The notes beneath the pieces were generated by a model. The model saw nothing but the letters and a program-made list of their open reading frames with translations. It did no database searches and was not told the origin of the DNA. From Acidimicrobiaceae bacterium (GTDB lineage Bacteria > Actinomycetota > Acidimicrobiia > Acidimicrobiales > Poriferisodalaceae), in contig PBKA01000012.1 in assembly GCA_002721305.1 (NCBI GenBank), positions 1-35,228 of the forward strand: a DNA stretch of 35,228 nucleotides. Reading direction: 5' to 3'. Position 1 is the first letter of the stretch, and each line of letters begins with the position of its first letter. The translations under genes were made by a program, and so were the position numbers. This document shows, piece after piece, positions 17,628-26,639 of the stretch.

Positions 17628-20600
17628 ATGACTCAGTCTAAAATAGCTCCCGGAACAGAAAATCGACCAGTCGCTCCTTGGCGTATTGGGGTTGATGTCG
17701 GGGGAACATTTACCGATCTTGTGCTCGCTGACTCAGATGGCCAAGCATGGGTAGCGAAAGTTCCTTCTGTTCCTTCAGATCCCAGCACTGGTGTGCTTAG
17801 TGCTGTTCAACGCATCGCGGTGGACTTAGGCCTTCCCAAGTCGGAGATACTCAGCCAATGTTCGTTATTCGTTCACGGTTCAACTATCGCTACGAACACG
17901 ATGCTTGAAGGCAAGGGAGCCAAGGTCGGCCTCATCACTACGGAAGGATTTAGAGACACAATTGAGATTCGTCGCGGATTGCGTTCCGATCAATGGAACC
18001 ATCGTGAACCGTACGCTCCGGTCCTAGTTCCTCGGTACCTTCGTCGCTCAGTCCCGGGGCGGATCGATGCTGATGGAAGTGAACATGAACCACTCGATAT
18101 TTCTTCGGTCCCAGAAATCCTCGATGACTTCAAAGGACAAGAGGTCGAGGCCATCGCTATTGCCTTGATGAACAGTTTCGTGGACGATCGCCACGAGCAG
18201 GAGTTGGCCGAAGTCATCGATGCGCAATGGGTTAGTTGTTCCGCTGAAGTTTCGCCTCTTATGGGTGAGTACGAGCGAAGCTCAACCGCAGTTGTAAACG
18301 CAGCCCTGTCGCCTCGAATTGTCAAATACCTCAGATCTCTTGACGCTGAGCTGAGAGCTGAAGGACTCCCGCGTCCAATCTTGTTGGTTCAATCCAACGG
18401 CGGGGCTGCGTCCGTCGACCAGCTAGCCAACAAACCTGTCAACCTTTTGCTCAGCGGGCCAGCCGCTGCCGTGGGCGCTCTGAATCTTTATCGTCGTTCG
18501 GTGGACAAAGCTGCCATGACAGCAGAGGACAAAGGGAACCTTATTTCCATGGAGATAGGCGGCACGTCGTGTGACGTGTTGCTGATGTCCAATGGTGAAG
18601 TCGCTACACGTGATGACGTTGACATCGCTGGATACCACGTCTCAACTCCCGCCATTGATATCCACACCATTGGTGCCGGCGGGGGGACAATCGCGGGAGT
18701 TGATGATGCTGGGCTTCTCTTTGTGGGGCCTGAAGGTGCCGGAGCCGACCCTGGTCCGGCCTGTTACGGAGCGGGGGGAACGCTACCGACCGTTACCGAC
18801 GCCCACCTAGTTCTTGGTCGTTTACGGCCAGGAAAGTCAGCTGGCGGCACCTTGGACCTTGACCTCAATGCTGCGCGAGAAGCTATCGATATTCACGTGG
18901 CCCAAAAGTTGAACATGACAATTGAAGACGCGGCCGCTGGAATCATCGAACTTGTCGAACAACATCTTTTGAGCGCGGTTGAACACATTTCAATTGAACG
19001 CGGCTTTTCGCCACGGAGATTCACCTTGGTTGCTGCCGGAGGTGCAGGCCCGATGCACGGAGCAAGCGTTGCCGCGGGGTTGGGGTGCGCTCGCGTGCAT
19101 GTGCCACGAGACGCTGGCGCTTTGTGCGCCATAGGCATGCTCCATGCCGATGTGCGGCAAGACTTCACTCGATTCTTACTCGGTTCGTTGGACGTGCTAC
19201 CAGCCGACACCGTTACTGACGGATTCGATGCTCTGCGAGAGCAAGCGCTCAACGTAATGGCAAAAGAAGGATTCGTTGATTCGGAAGTTGGGCTCTCCTA
19301 CGAACTCGAATTGCATCACCCGGGTCAGCTCTGGAGCATCCGCGTTCCCGTTGACGGCAACAACTTCGACCCCCAGACGATCCGAGTGGCGTTTGAAGCT
19401 GAGTACCGGCGTCTATATGGCCATGCTCAAGATGAAGGCACCATCATGATTTCGTCTCAGCGTTTAACAGCGCGAGGTTCAACGGGCGAAGTTGCAATGG
19501 CTGCCGGCGAGCCGTCTCAGGGGCTGCCTGACCCTATAGATCAACGTTCGGTCTGGTTTCCTGGCACCGGTTGGGTGGAAACCGTGATCCATGATGGCTC
19601 CCTGCTGCGTCCCGGTGACAGTTTCCAAGGTCCAGCGTTGATTGAAGAGACCACTACGACCGTCGTCGCACGACCTGGTGACGTTTTGCGTGTCGATGAT
19701 TCAGGTGACTTCCTTGTTGAGGTTGCCCAAACCGAAGATTCGTTGAAGCAGCACTCTGGCGAACTTGATCCTGTGGTGTTAGCGCTGATGCAAAATCGTT
19801 TAGATCAAATAAGCCGCCACATGGGTTGGGTGATGACCCGAACTGCACGAAGCACGATCTTTAGCCAAAGCCACGACTTCAGTTGCTTTGTAACAACTCC
19901 CGACGGGACACTGGTTGCAAACGCAGACGGCATCCCTATTCACACAGGCGGCGGCGGTTTTGCTGTACGCGCGCTCCTCGCGAAATACGGCGCAGATTTG
20001 AGGGTTGGAGACGTGTTCTTGTTGTCTGACCCCTATGTTGCAGGCGGTAACCATCTACCGGACTGGGTGATCGCCCGACCAATTTTCGTTGGTGCAGACA
20101 ATCCGATTCTCGCTGGCTTCTGCTGCAACAGGGCCCATCAATCCGACATCGGGGGCGGCTTAGCTGGCACCTACAATCCGGAGGCCACTGAAATTTGGCA
20201 AGAAGGTATTCGCCTCCCGGTGATGCGACTCGTTGAACAAGGGCGCGTGAGGGAAGATCTGTGGGAGTTGTTGCTCATCAACTGCCGGACGCCAGAACTT
20301 CTTGATGGTGACCTGTTGGCAATGTTGGGCTCCACCCAAATCGGCGGGGAGCGGGTGGTCGCTCTAGCTAGTGAACTTGGTGTGGATGCATACCTTTCCT
20401 ATTTGGATGGGGTGCTCGATCACGCGGATCGGCGAATGCGCTCAGCGGTCATCGACCTGCCCAATGGCACTTATTTCGGTGAGGATCACACTGATAACGA
20501 CTGCTTCCGAAAAGTCGACATTGCTGTGCGGGTCCAGTTAACCGTCAGCGACGACGAAATAATTGTCGATTTCTCCGGAACGGACCCTCAAATCGAAGGA

Positions 20601-21518
20601 TTCAAGAACAGTTCTGTGGCCAACACGTATTCATCGGTCTACCTTGCAATCTCCTCATTTTTCGATACCAGCATCCCCCGAAATGAAGGTACTTATCGGT
20701 GCCTCACTATCCACGCGCCTGAAGGCTCGATAGTTAATGCTTTACCACCCGCACCGATGACCATGAACACGGTGTACGTGGCTCATGAAATCGTGATTGC
20801 GGTGTGGCAAGCGTTAGCGGCGGCTGACCCTGCTAGAGCCTGTGCCGGGTGGTCGAAGACGATGCACGGCCATGTCGCCGGGCGGAGAGAAGATGGCTCA
20901 ACGTGGGTGATGTACCAATGGCACGCTATGGGAACCCCTGGGGCTACTGCAGAGCGTGACGGTTTCGCTCAAATGGGGCACCTCATCAGCTTGGGGGGAT
21001 TGGACATGCCAAATCTTGAGTTTCATGAACAGCACTACCCCGTTCGTTACATTCGGCACGAACAACGCTGTGACAACGCTGGGCCTGGGCAAATGCGCGG
21101 AGGTACAGGGGTTCGCTACGAGGCGGACATCCTCGAACCGGCCATATGGTCATTTAGAGCCGAAGGTCTCGATACGCCTAGCGGTCATGGTGTCGAAGGC
21201 GGGGGCACTGGCGGTGTCGGATTTGAATGGATAGCCCCAGTTGATGAAGACGCAGACGGCCCGACATTTGTGCCCCCTAAGTACGGAGTCACCAAGTTGG
21301 GTGCCGCGAGAATGATTGCAGAAACACCAGGCGGTGGCGGTTGGGGCGATCCGTTCGACCGAGATCCGGATTTGGTGCTGCGCGACGTGCAAGACGGGGT
21401 GGTTTCCCCCGAGGCAGCGCGACGAGACTACGGGGTCGTGGTCACCCAGTCCCTGCAAGCCGTTGATGTCGTCGCGACACAAGTCGTCCGCGGTCGCCAA
21501 GAGGTCGGTGGGGAGTAG
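17628..21518 (+). CDS. HyuA-HyuB fusion: ATP-dependent hydantoinase/5-oxoprolinase family
   Basis: A 1296-residue protein fusing the two subunits of the ATP-dependent hydantoinase/oxoprolinase family. The HyuA half (about 18-700) starts with IGVDVGGTFTDLV (20-32), the actin-like ATP site, and has MEIGGTSCDV and GAGGGTIAGVD loops. The HyuB half begins near residue 712 (DPVVLALMQNRL) and contains the SHDFSCFV and GNHLPDW segments and a C-terminal GGGGWGDP. Members open 5-oxoproline, N-methylhydantoin or hydantoin rings, or carboxylate ketones, using ATP. The length is close to that of the fused 5-oxoprolinase, while many bacteria keep A and B separate. GATGAT 8 nt before the ATG is a possible -10. 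YbaK follows directly. Confidence 0.92.
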   Translation: MTQSKIAPGTENRPVAPWRIGVDVGGTFTDLVLADSDGQAWVAKVPSVPSDPSTGVLSAVQRIAVDLGLPKSEILSQCSLFVHGSTIATNTMLEGKGAKVGLITTEGFRDTIEIRRGLRSDQWNHREPYAPVLVPRYLRRSVPGRIDADGSEHEPLDISSVPEILDDFKGQEVEAIAIALMNSFVDDRHEQELAEVIDAQWVSCSAEVSPLMGEYERSSTAVVNAALSPRIVKYLRSLDAELRAEGLPRPILLVQSNGGAASVDQLANKPVNLLLSGPAAAVGALNLYRRSVDKAAMTAEDKGNLISMEIGGTSCDVLLMSNGEVATRDDVDIAGYHVSTPAIDIHTIGAGGGTIAGVDDAGLLFVGPEGAGADPGPACYGAGGTLPTVTDAHLVLGRLRPGKSAGGTLDLDLNAAREAIDIHVAQKLNMTIEDAAAGIIELVEQHLLSAVEHISIERGFSPRRFTLVAAGGAGPMHGASVAAGLGCARVHVPRDAGALCAIGMLHADVRQDFTRFLLGSLDVLPADTVTDGFDALREQALNVMAKEGFVDSEVGLSYELELHHPGQLWSIRVPVDGNNFDPQTIRVAFEAEYRRLYGHAQDEGTIMISSQRLTARGSTGEVAMAAGEPSQGLPDPIDQRSVWFPGTGWVETVIHDGSLLRPGDSFQGPALIEETTTTVVARPGDVLRVDDSGDFLVEVAQTEDSLKQHSGELDPVVLALMQNRLDQISRHMGWVMTRTARSTIFSQSHDFSCFVTTPDGTLVANADGIPIHTGGGGFAVRALLAKYGADLRVGDVFLLSDPYVAGGNHLPDWVIARPIFVGADNPILAGFCCNRAHQSDIGGGLAGTYNPEATEIWQEGIRLPVMRLVEQGRVREDLWELLLINCRTPELLDGDLLAMLGSTQIGGERVVALASELGVDAYLSYLDGVLDHADRRMRSAVIDLPNGTYFGEDHTDNDCFRKVDIAVRVQLTVSDDEIIVDFSGTDPQIEGFKNSSVANTYSSVYLAISSFFDTSIPRNEGTYRCLTIHAPEGSIVNALPPAPMTMNTVYVAHEIVIAVWQALAAADPARACAGWSKTMHGHVAGRREDGSTWVMYQWHAMGTPGATAERDGFAQMGHLISLGGLDMPNLEFHEQHYPVRYIRHEQRCDNAGPGQMRGGTGVRYEADILEPAIWSFRAEGLDTPSGHGVEGGGTGGVGFEWIAPVDEDADGPTFVPPKYGVTKLGAARMIAETPGGGGWGDPFDRDPDLVLRDVQDGVVSPEAARRDYGVVVTQSLQAVDVVATQVVRGRQEVGGE

Positions 21519-21521
21519 TTG

Positions 21522-22010
21522 GTGACAGATTCCGTCGTCAAGATTCTGGAAGACATGCGCGCCGACTACCAGATAGTCGAATGTGCACCCGAGTTGGCTG
21601 ATACCACTGAATTCTGTGAGCACTACGGCTACCAGTTAGATGAAAGCGCAAACGCGATCTTGGTAGTCGGAAAAGGGGAACCTCGACTCTACGCATTGTG
21701 TGTAGTGCTGGCCACTACCCAAGTTGACGTCAACAAGCAGGTCCGTCGGAAGCTAGAGGTCAAGAAAGCATCATTTGCTTCTCCCGACGAAACAACACGA
21801 CTTACCGGCATGACTCTGGGAGGGGTCACACCGTTTGGTCTCCCCCCGTCACTTCCCATATGGATTGACAGTCGAGTGTTGGAGTGTTCGAAGGTGATCG
21901 TCGGCGGGGGGTCCCGCGACCGCAAGGTTTACGTCAACCCTGAGGTACTAGCGGCGTTACCTTCAGCCGAAGTTGTTGAAGGCTTGGCCAAACCGAGACC
22001 AACGAGCTGA
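21522..22010 (+). CDS. YbaK/EbsC-type aminoacyl-tRNA deacylase domain protein
   Basis: A stand-alone protein of about 162 residues with the YbaK/prolyl-tRNA-synthetase-associated domain. Visible signatures include a VVGKGEPRLYALCVVLATTQ strand, VDVNKQVRRKL with a conserved Lys, and LTGMTLGGVTPFGLP. Family members hydrolyse mischarged tRNAs such as Cys-tRNAPro or Ala-tRNAPro. The frame is open from a TTG at 21519, but GGGGAG at 21510-21515 is better spaced (6 nt) for the GTG at 21522, so I prefer GTG. It starts 3 nt after the hydantoinase stop and is probably in the same operon, though a functional link is not obvious. Confidence 0.85.
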   Translation: MTDSVVKILEDMRADYQIVECAPELADTTEFCEHYGYQLDESANAILVVGKGEPRLYALCVVLATTQVDVNKQVRRKLEVKKASFASPDETTRLTGMTLGGVTPFGLPPSLPIWIDSRVLECSKVIVGGGSRDRKVYVNPEVLAALPSAEVVEGLAKPRPTS

Positions 22011-22051
22011 GCGGTTGGGTTTACGATGCTGCTCAATGTAAAGGAGTGCAA

Positions 22052-22795
22052 ATGTCAGTCGTCTTAGTTCACGGGAATCCAGAGACCGACGCAATATGGG
22101 GACCCCTTCGCACTGAGCTAGGGAGAGATGATGTGATCGCTCTTTCACCGCCGGGCTTCGGTGTCTCACTTCCCCACGGTTTCGACACCACAAGTGACGG
22201 CTATCTGAATTGGCTCGAACATGAACTTGAACAGTTAGACGGACCCATCGACTTGGTCGGCCACGATTGGGGCGGAGGGCACGTCATTCGTGTCGCTATG
22301 ACCCGACCAGACCTGATCCGGTCATGGTGCACTGACATCATCGGAATCTTTAATCATGATTACGTTTGGCACGACGCCGCCCAAAATTGGCAGGGACCTG
22401 ACGGAGAGGCAGCTGTGAAATCTCTCACTGATTTACCGGACGCTGACAGGGCCGCTGTTTTCGCCCAGCTGGGAATGGGTGAATCAGTAGCTGAAAAAGT
22501 TTCACCTTGGATTAACGACGATATGGGTCAAGCCATCCTCGGTTTATACAGAAGCGCAGCTCAACCAATAGTTGGCGAATTGGGCGATGATCTTCCGAGT
22601 GCCGCTCAACGTCCGGGTCTTTGTATTTTCGCTACCGAAGACACATATACCGGCGGCGAGGAGTTGCACCGCCGAGCAGCTGAGCGCTGTGGAGCAGAAG
22701 TAGCGGTCCTTGATGGACTGGGTCATTGGTGGATGTGCGAAGACCCGACTCGTGCAGCGGAACTATTGAACAACTGGTTTGATGGTCAGGACTAA
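22052..22795 (+). CDS. Alpha/beta hydrolase with Asp nucleophile (haloalkane dehalogenase/epoxide hydrolase-like)
   Basis: A 247-residue alpha/beta hydrolase. VHGNPETDAIW (6-16) is the HGxP oxyanion motif, and the nucleophile elbow is VGHDWGGG, placing Asp72 where most hydrolases have Ser. An Asp in GHDWGG is diagnostic for haloalkane dehalogenases, fluoroacetate dehalogenases and epoxide hydrolases. The catalytic His is probably in DGLGHWW near the C-terminus. A perfect ribosome binding site AAAGGAG (22040-22046) sits 5 nt before the ATG at 22052, so the GTG two codons earlier is not the start. TACGAT at 22022-22027 is a possible -10. It is likely its own transcription unit; substrate unknown. 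Confidence 0.88.
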   Translation: MSVVLVHGNPETDAIWGPLRTELGRDDVIALSPPGFGVSLPHGFDTTSDGYLNWLEHELEQLDGPIDLVGHDWGGGHVIRVAMTRPDLIRSWCTDIIGIFNHDYVWHDAAQNWQGPDGEAAVKSLTDLPDADRAAVFAQLGMGESVAEKVSPWINDDMGQAILGLYRSAAQPIVGELGDDLPSAAQRPGLCIFATEDTYTGGEELHRRAAERCGAEVAVLDGLGHWWMCEDPTRAAELLNNWFDGQD

Positions 22796-22807
22796 GCCCG
22801 TCAAACC

Positions 22808-22866
22808 CCATTGAATTCAGCAAATACGCTCTCAATGGCAATTGAGACGGCACCTCGGTGTAGTCT
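22808..22866 (+). promoter_or_regulatory. Promoter/operator region of the molybdenum hydroxylase gene
   Basis: A palindrome TCTCAAT-GGCA-ATTGAGA (22830-22847, 7-bp arms) overlaps a second inverted repeat, CCATTGA (22808-22814) with TCAATGG (22832-22838). A -10-like TAGTCT lies at 22861-22866, 14 nt downstream of the palindrome, and the palindrome covers where a -35 would be. This fits an operator for a dimeric regulator, although a leader RNA hairpin cannot be excluded. There is no T-run after it, so it is not a terminator. Confidence 0.45.
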
Positions 22867-22908
22867 CGTGGCTGCTCCGAAACAAGCACGAAAACTCAGG
22901 GGACAGAT

Positions 22909-25179
22909 ATGGCCGCACAGGGCTCAATTTTAGGCAACGCAGTTACACGAAAAGAAGACCCGGGATTGCTGACTGGATCCAATGATTACATAAGCGATCT
23001 GGACATAGATGCTGCTCAGGTCGTCTTTGTTCGCTCAACCATGGCTCATGCGTCACTTCTCGAGGTTGATACGAGCGAAGCCACGAGCATGCCAGGTGTT
23101 TTGGCGGTGTATACCGCAGACAACCTAGAGATCGCGGCCGTGAACCAATCGGAGTTTATGGACCCTTCTATGAACCGTCCGCCCCTAGCGGTCGGCCGAG
23201 TGCGATTTGTTGGCGACATTGTCGCAGCGGTGGTCGCCGAAACACACTCTCAGGCAGTCGACGCCGCAGAACAAGTTGTCGTTGACTACGACCCACTCCC
23301 AGCGAATGTCGATATTGAAGCGGCAGCGGCAGAGGGCGCCCATATTTTGTGGGAAGGAGCCGACAGCAACGTCTGTTTCGCTATCGGAAACGAATATGAC
23401 GGTCCTGACGTCACTGAGGGCGCCGACGCTGTAGTTAGCGAGCGCATAGTGACCCAACGGCTAGCAGGCGTTCCTATGGAAGCCAACGGCTGTTTAGCGA
23501 TTCCTGAAGGCGACTCGATGACCTTCTACGCCTCAACTCAGACAGCTCACGGACTTCGCGACGCTCTCGCCCCCAATATCGGTATGGAACCGGAGAACCT
23601 ACATGTGATCGCCCCATGGGTCGGCGGCGGCTTTGGGCCAAAGGCGGGCCTCTACATTGAACACGTCCTCTGCGCAAAAGCAGCTCAAGAACTCACCAGG
23701 CCGGTGCGCTGGATTGAACAACGCGGCGAGAACATGGTCTCAATGGCTCAGGGTCGAGCAATGGTCATGAACGCCGAGTTGGGTGTCAACAAAGATGGTT
23801 CCATCGTCGGGTTGAAGGCGAGGGTGGTAGCAGACGCGGGTGCGTATCCCGCTATCGGCGCGATCCTGCCGATGTTGACGATGCAGCTAAGCCAAGCGGT
23901 CTATGACATACCAGCCATCGACTTCTTCGCTCAATCCGTGGTGACAAACACAACCTTTATCGGCGCGTACCGCGGGGCCGGCCGGCCGGAGGCGACTCAA
24001 ATGGTCGAACGGATTCTCGACAAGGCTGCGAACGCCATTGGTATGGACCCCGCTGAACTGCGCCGGAAGAACTACCTCCAGCCGGGAGCATTTCCCCTGA
24101 CCACCCTGGTCGGAGCGAACTATGACTCAGGCGAATATGAGCGCGCCCTCGACGCTGTTCTTGAAGCCTCTGGTTATTCGGATCTCAGAGCTGAGCAAGC
24201 TCGACGGCGGGAAGCGGACGACCCGATGTTGCTCGGTATAGGAGTGTCTTCATACGTGGAGGTCACAGCGCCCATCGGACTGCACGTTGAGTACGGCAGC
24301 TGCGAAATCAACGACGACGGCTCCGCAACAATCAAGGTCGGAACCAGTTCCCATGGACAGGGCCATGACACCGCTTTCTCGATGATCGTCAACGACGTTC
24401 TCGGCATACCAATGGACCAGGTGAACCATGTCGACGCCGACACTGAAAAGGTTGCGAGGGGCGCCGGGACGCTGGGTTCTCGTTCGCTTCAAGCGGGCGG
24501 TTCAGCGGTATATGAAGCGTCGCAAGTTGTGTTGGAAAAAGGAAAACAATTGGCAGCGAGCCTCCTGGAAGCGAGCGCTGACGACATCGTGGTCGGGGAA
24601 GGCGCGCTTCAGGTCGCTGGAGTCCCCGCGAAGTCGATTAGCTGGGCCGATCTTGCTACAGCCGCAGTCGAGCAAGACATCGAAGGCGGTTTGGCTCACG
24701 AACTTGATTTCGATGGCTCTGATGCCACTTACCCATTTGGCTCTCATGTGGCCGTCGTAGAGGTAGATCGGGAAACCGGTCATGTCGAATTGTTGCGACA
24801 CGTCGCCGTCGACGACTGCGGCACCATCCTGAATCCGATGTTGGTAAACGGTCAGCAACACGGAGGGATCGCTCAGGGAATCGCCCAAGCTCTGTGGGAA
24901 CACTTCCAATACGACGAGGACGGCAACCCAATTTCTGCGAGCCTCATGGACTATCTGATGCCATCAGCTGCGGAACTTCCAAGTTTTGAAGTGTCCAACA
25001 CTGAGACAGCTAGTCCCCGTAACCCATTGGGGGCCAAAGGGATAGGCGAGTCTGGCACCATCGGTTCCACTCCTGCGGTACACAATGCCGTGTGTGACGC
25101 CGTTGCACATCTCGGTATTGAGCATGTGGATATGCCCTGCACCCCGCAGACTGTTTGGCAGGCTCTCCAAAACGCCTAA
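22909..25179 (+). CDS. Xanthine dehydrogenase/aldehyde oxidase family, molybdopterin-binding large subunit (CoxL form II-like)
   Basis: A 756-residue molybdenum hydroxylase large subunit: an N-terminal a/b hammerhead domain (about 1-130), then two Mo-pterin-binding domains. VGGGFGPK (238-245) contacts the cofactor. AYRGAGRPE (353-361) is the form II motif, not the AYRCSFR of true CO dehydrogenase. The catalytic Glu is E714 in GAKGIGESG. Such enzymes hydroxylate aldehydes, purines or N-heterocycles with water-derived oxygen. They normally need a 2Fe-2S small subunit and an FAD medium subunit, and neither gene is in this window. AGGGGA at 22898-22903 is a good ribosome binding site, 5 nt before the ATG. 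Substrate unknown. Confidence 0.92.
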   Translation: MAAQGSILGNAVTRKEDPGLLTGSNDYISDLDIDAAQVVFVRSTMAHASLLEVDTSEATSMPGVLAVYTADNLEIAAVNQSEFMDPSMNRPPLAVGRVRFVGDIVAAVVAETHSQAVDAAEQVVVDYDPLPANVDIEAAAAEGAHILWEGADSNVCFAIGNEYDGPDVTEGADAVVSERIVTQRLAGVPMEANGCLAIPEGDSMTFYASTQTAHGLRDALAPNIGMEPENLHVIAPWVGGGFGPKAGLYIEHVLCAKAAQELTRPVRWIEQRGENMVSMAQGRAMVMNAELGVNKDGSIVGLKARVVADAGAYPAIGAILPMLTMQLSQAVYDIPAIDFFAQSVVTNTTFIGAYRGAGRPEATQMVERILDKAANAIGMDPAELRRKNYLQPGAFPLTTLVGANYDSGEYERALDAVLEASGYSDLRAEQARRREADDPMLLGIGVSSYVEVTAPIGLHVEYGSCEINDDGSATIKVGTSSHGQGHDTAFSMIVNDVLGIPMDQVNHVDADTEKVARGAGTLGSRSLQAGGSAVYEASQVVLEKGKQLAASLLEASADDIVVGEGALQVAGVPAKSISWADLATAAVEQDIEGGLAHELDFDGSDATYPFGSHVAVVEVDRETGHVELLRHVAVDDCGTILNPMLVNGQQHGGIAQGIAQALWEHFQYDEDGNPISASLMDYLMPSAAELPSFEVSNTETASPRNPLGAKGIGESGTIGSTPAVHNAVCDAVAHLGIEHVDMPCTPQTVWQALQNA

Positions 25180-25251
25180 ACGGCAGACACAAAATCGACC
25201 TCACTGCAGATGTGGTTGTCCAGCACTTCGCGATTTTCAGGGTCCGGACAG

Positions 25252-26550
25252 CTACGCCTCAACGAGAAGGACCAAGGCGATGGCCGTCAACGAGGCCAAG
25301 AGCACAACTAGCGGAACTTGCCCACTCACATCGTCTTTCTTTCGTAGGGTGGCAAGAGCCCGGTCGTGCCCAACCATCACTCCAGCGAGATGGCCCCCCA
25401 CGATGCCCAGAGCTTGGATGGTCGCCATCGCCGTGGGGCCAATCACCCGGTAGTTCACGTACTCATCTGCCGTACCGAACAGGTTCCAACCTTGGTCGAG
25501 TGGATCACTGAATTGGATAACCAGCTGCTGACCCTCATAAACAGCCATACCTATGTAGTGAGCGATTGCGTATCCGACCGCCACGGGTACCAGCGAAAGC
25601 GCAAAACCGTCCTCAAAGTCAACATCTTGATTTTCGTCTCTTCGCTGCATCCACCTGACACAAGCCAAGAACAGTGCTGTCACAAGTGCCATCGAGAAAA
25701 GTAGGCCGACGGTATTAACAAGCGTCGCGTTCCATCCGACTCGGGCAGCGATGATGCCTTCCCACCACCCGGTCCTAGAAAGACCGTCAAAGGAAGTGCC
25801 ACCAAGCACCACTAGAACTACAGCGGCGAGCCCCTTCTGAGTCGAAACTTGACCTAAGCCAACTACTGGACGTCTTAGATATACGTGGCCGTTGGCCACA
25901 TAAACTGGCGACATGGCGGCTACGAGCCGGACAAAAACAGCCAGAGGGTCGTGAGACCGCAACCACGCCGTACCTCTAAGGCTCGCTCCGGCTCCGCTCC
26001 ACACGGTCCATACAATCAGCAAAATTGCTAAAGGTGTCCTACCGGCTGGGTTGTGATACGCCAGTTCCAACCACAAAAAAGCGGCTAACAGTGTCGCCGC
26101 GCTTTGCAGGCCCCAGGTTGGTTCGTTTCCCTCACTGGACCCTCGATCTCCGATTCGGGCCAAGATTTCGAATGGGCTCAGCCACCGCCATAAATCACCT
26201 AGAAGAGCTGACCCGACTGGAACAAGAACCCAAAGTGCGACAAAAACAATTCGCGGCGCGATATTGACCATCGTGTCGTCGACAACAGCAAAACTCGAAA
26301 GCAGTGCTAACCCCACGAGCACGAGTCCGATCGTCCTGCCAACTACCGATCCAATCCTGCCGATCACAGAATCAATCTTCACTATTTGACGTCCGGGTCC
26401 TGATTCGGGGAACCGAGCTTCTTGCCATCCTGATACCAGCGCTGCGAAAGAGATGAGCAAAGCTGCCGCTGCTACCAAACCCAATGTGCTCACTGACATA
26501 GGCAATTCGCCGGGCGGACCGACACCATGGGCGTAAATCGATGTAACCAT
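25252..26550 (-). CDS. Polytopic membrane protein of unknown function
   Basis: A 432-residue protein with about ten to twelve hydrophobic segments spread along its length, the first at about 21-41 and the last at the extreme C-terminus. The N-terminal AHGVGPPGELPMSVST pattern (AHG, polar Pro-rich loop, first membrane helix) is found in a conserved actinobacterial membrane family sometimes labelled fenitrothion hydrolase. That label has no support in this sequence, which shows no hydrolase motif. TACTAT 8 nt before the ATG suggests a leaderless transcript. It is convergent with the molybdenum hydroxylase (72 nt between stops, no strong hairpin) and divergent from the thiolase. Function unknown. 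Confidence 0.75.
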   Translation of the reverse strand: MVTSIYAHGVGPPGELPMSVSTLGLVAAAALLISFAALVSGWQEARFPESGPGRQIVKIDSVIGRIGSVVGRTIGLVLVGLALLSSFAVVDDTMVNIAPRIVFVALWVLVPVGSALLGDLWRWLSPFEILARIGDRGSSEGNEPTWGLQSAATLLAAFLWLELAYHNPAGRTPLAILLIVWTVWSGAGASLRGTAWLRSHDPLAVFVRLVAAMSPVYVANGHVYLRRPVVGLGQVSTQKGLAAVVLVVLGGTSFDGLSRTGWWEGIIAARVGWNATLVNTVGLLFSMALVTALFLACVRWMQRRDENQDVDFEDGFALSLVPVAVGYAIAHYIGMAVYEGQQLVIQFSDPLDQGWNLFGTADEYVNYRVIGPTAMATIQALGIVGGHLAGVMVGHDRALATLRKKDDVSGQVPLVVLLASLTAIALVLLVEA

Positions 26551-26558
26551 CGCTGTGG

Positions 26559-26564
26559 ATAGTA
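26559..26564 (-). promoter_or_regulatory. -10 element of the membrane protein gene
   Basis: Minus-strand TACTAT lies 8 nt before the ATG at 26550, with no ribosome binding site between. It matches the TANNNT-N6-8-start arrangement seen at several other genes in this window. Confidence 0.45.
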
Positions 26565-26639
26565 CGCGTCAAGTAGACATTTACCTGTGAAGTGGAGGTA
26601 GTGTTTCAAAACTCGCTAATCCTGCATGAAGGGACTCAA

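Noticed and set aside
22909-25179. Carbon monoxide dehydrogenase
   Set aside because: The active-site loop is AYRGAGR rather than AYRCSFR of true CO dehydrogenase, and the small and medium subunit genes are missing.
25252-26550. Fenitrothion hydrolase
   Set aside because: This label is sometimes attached to the family, but the protein is membrane-embedded throughout and shows no hydrolase motif.
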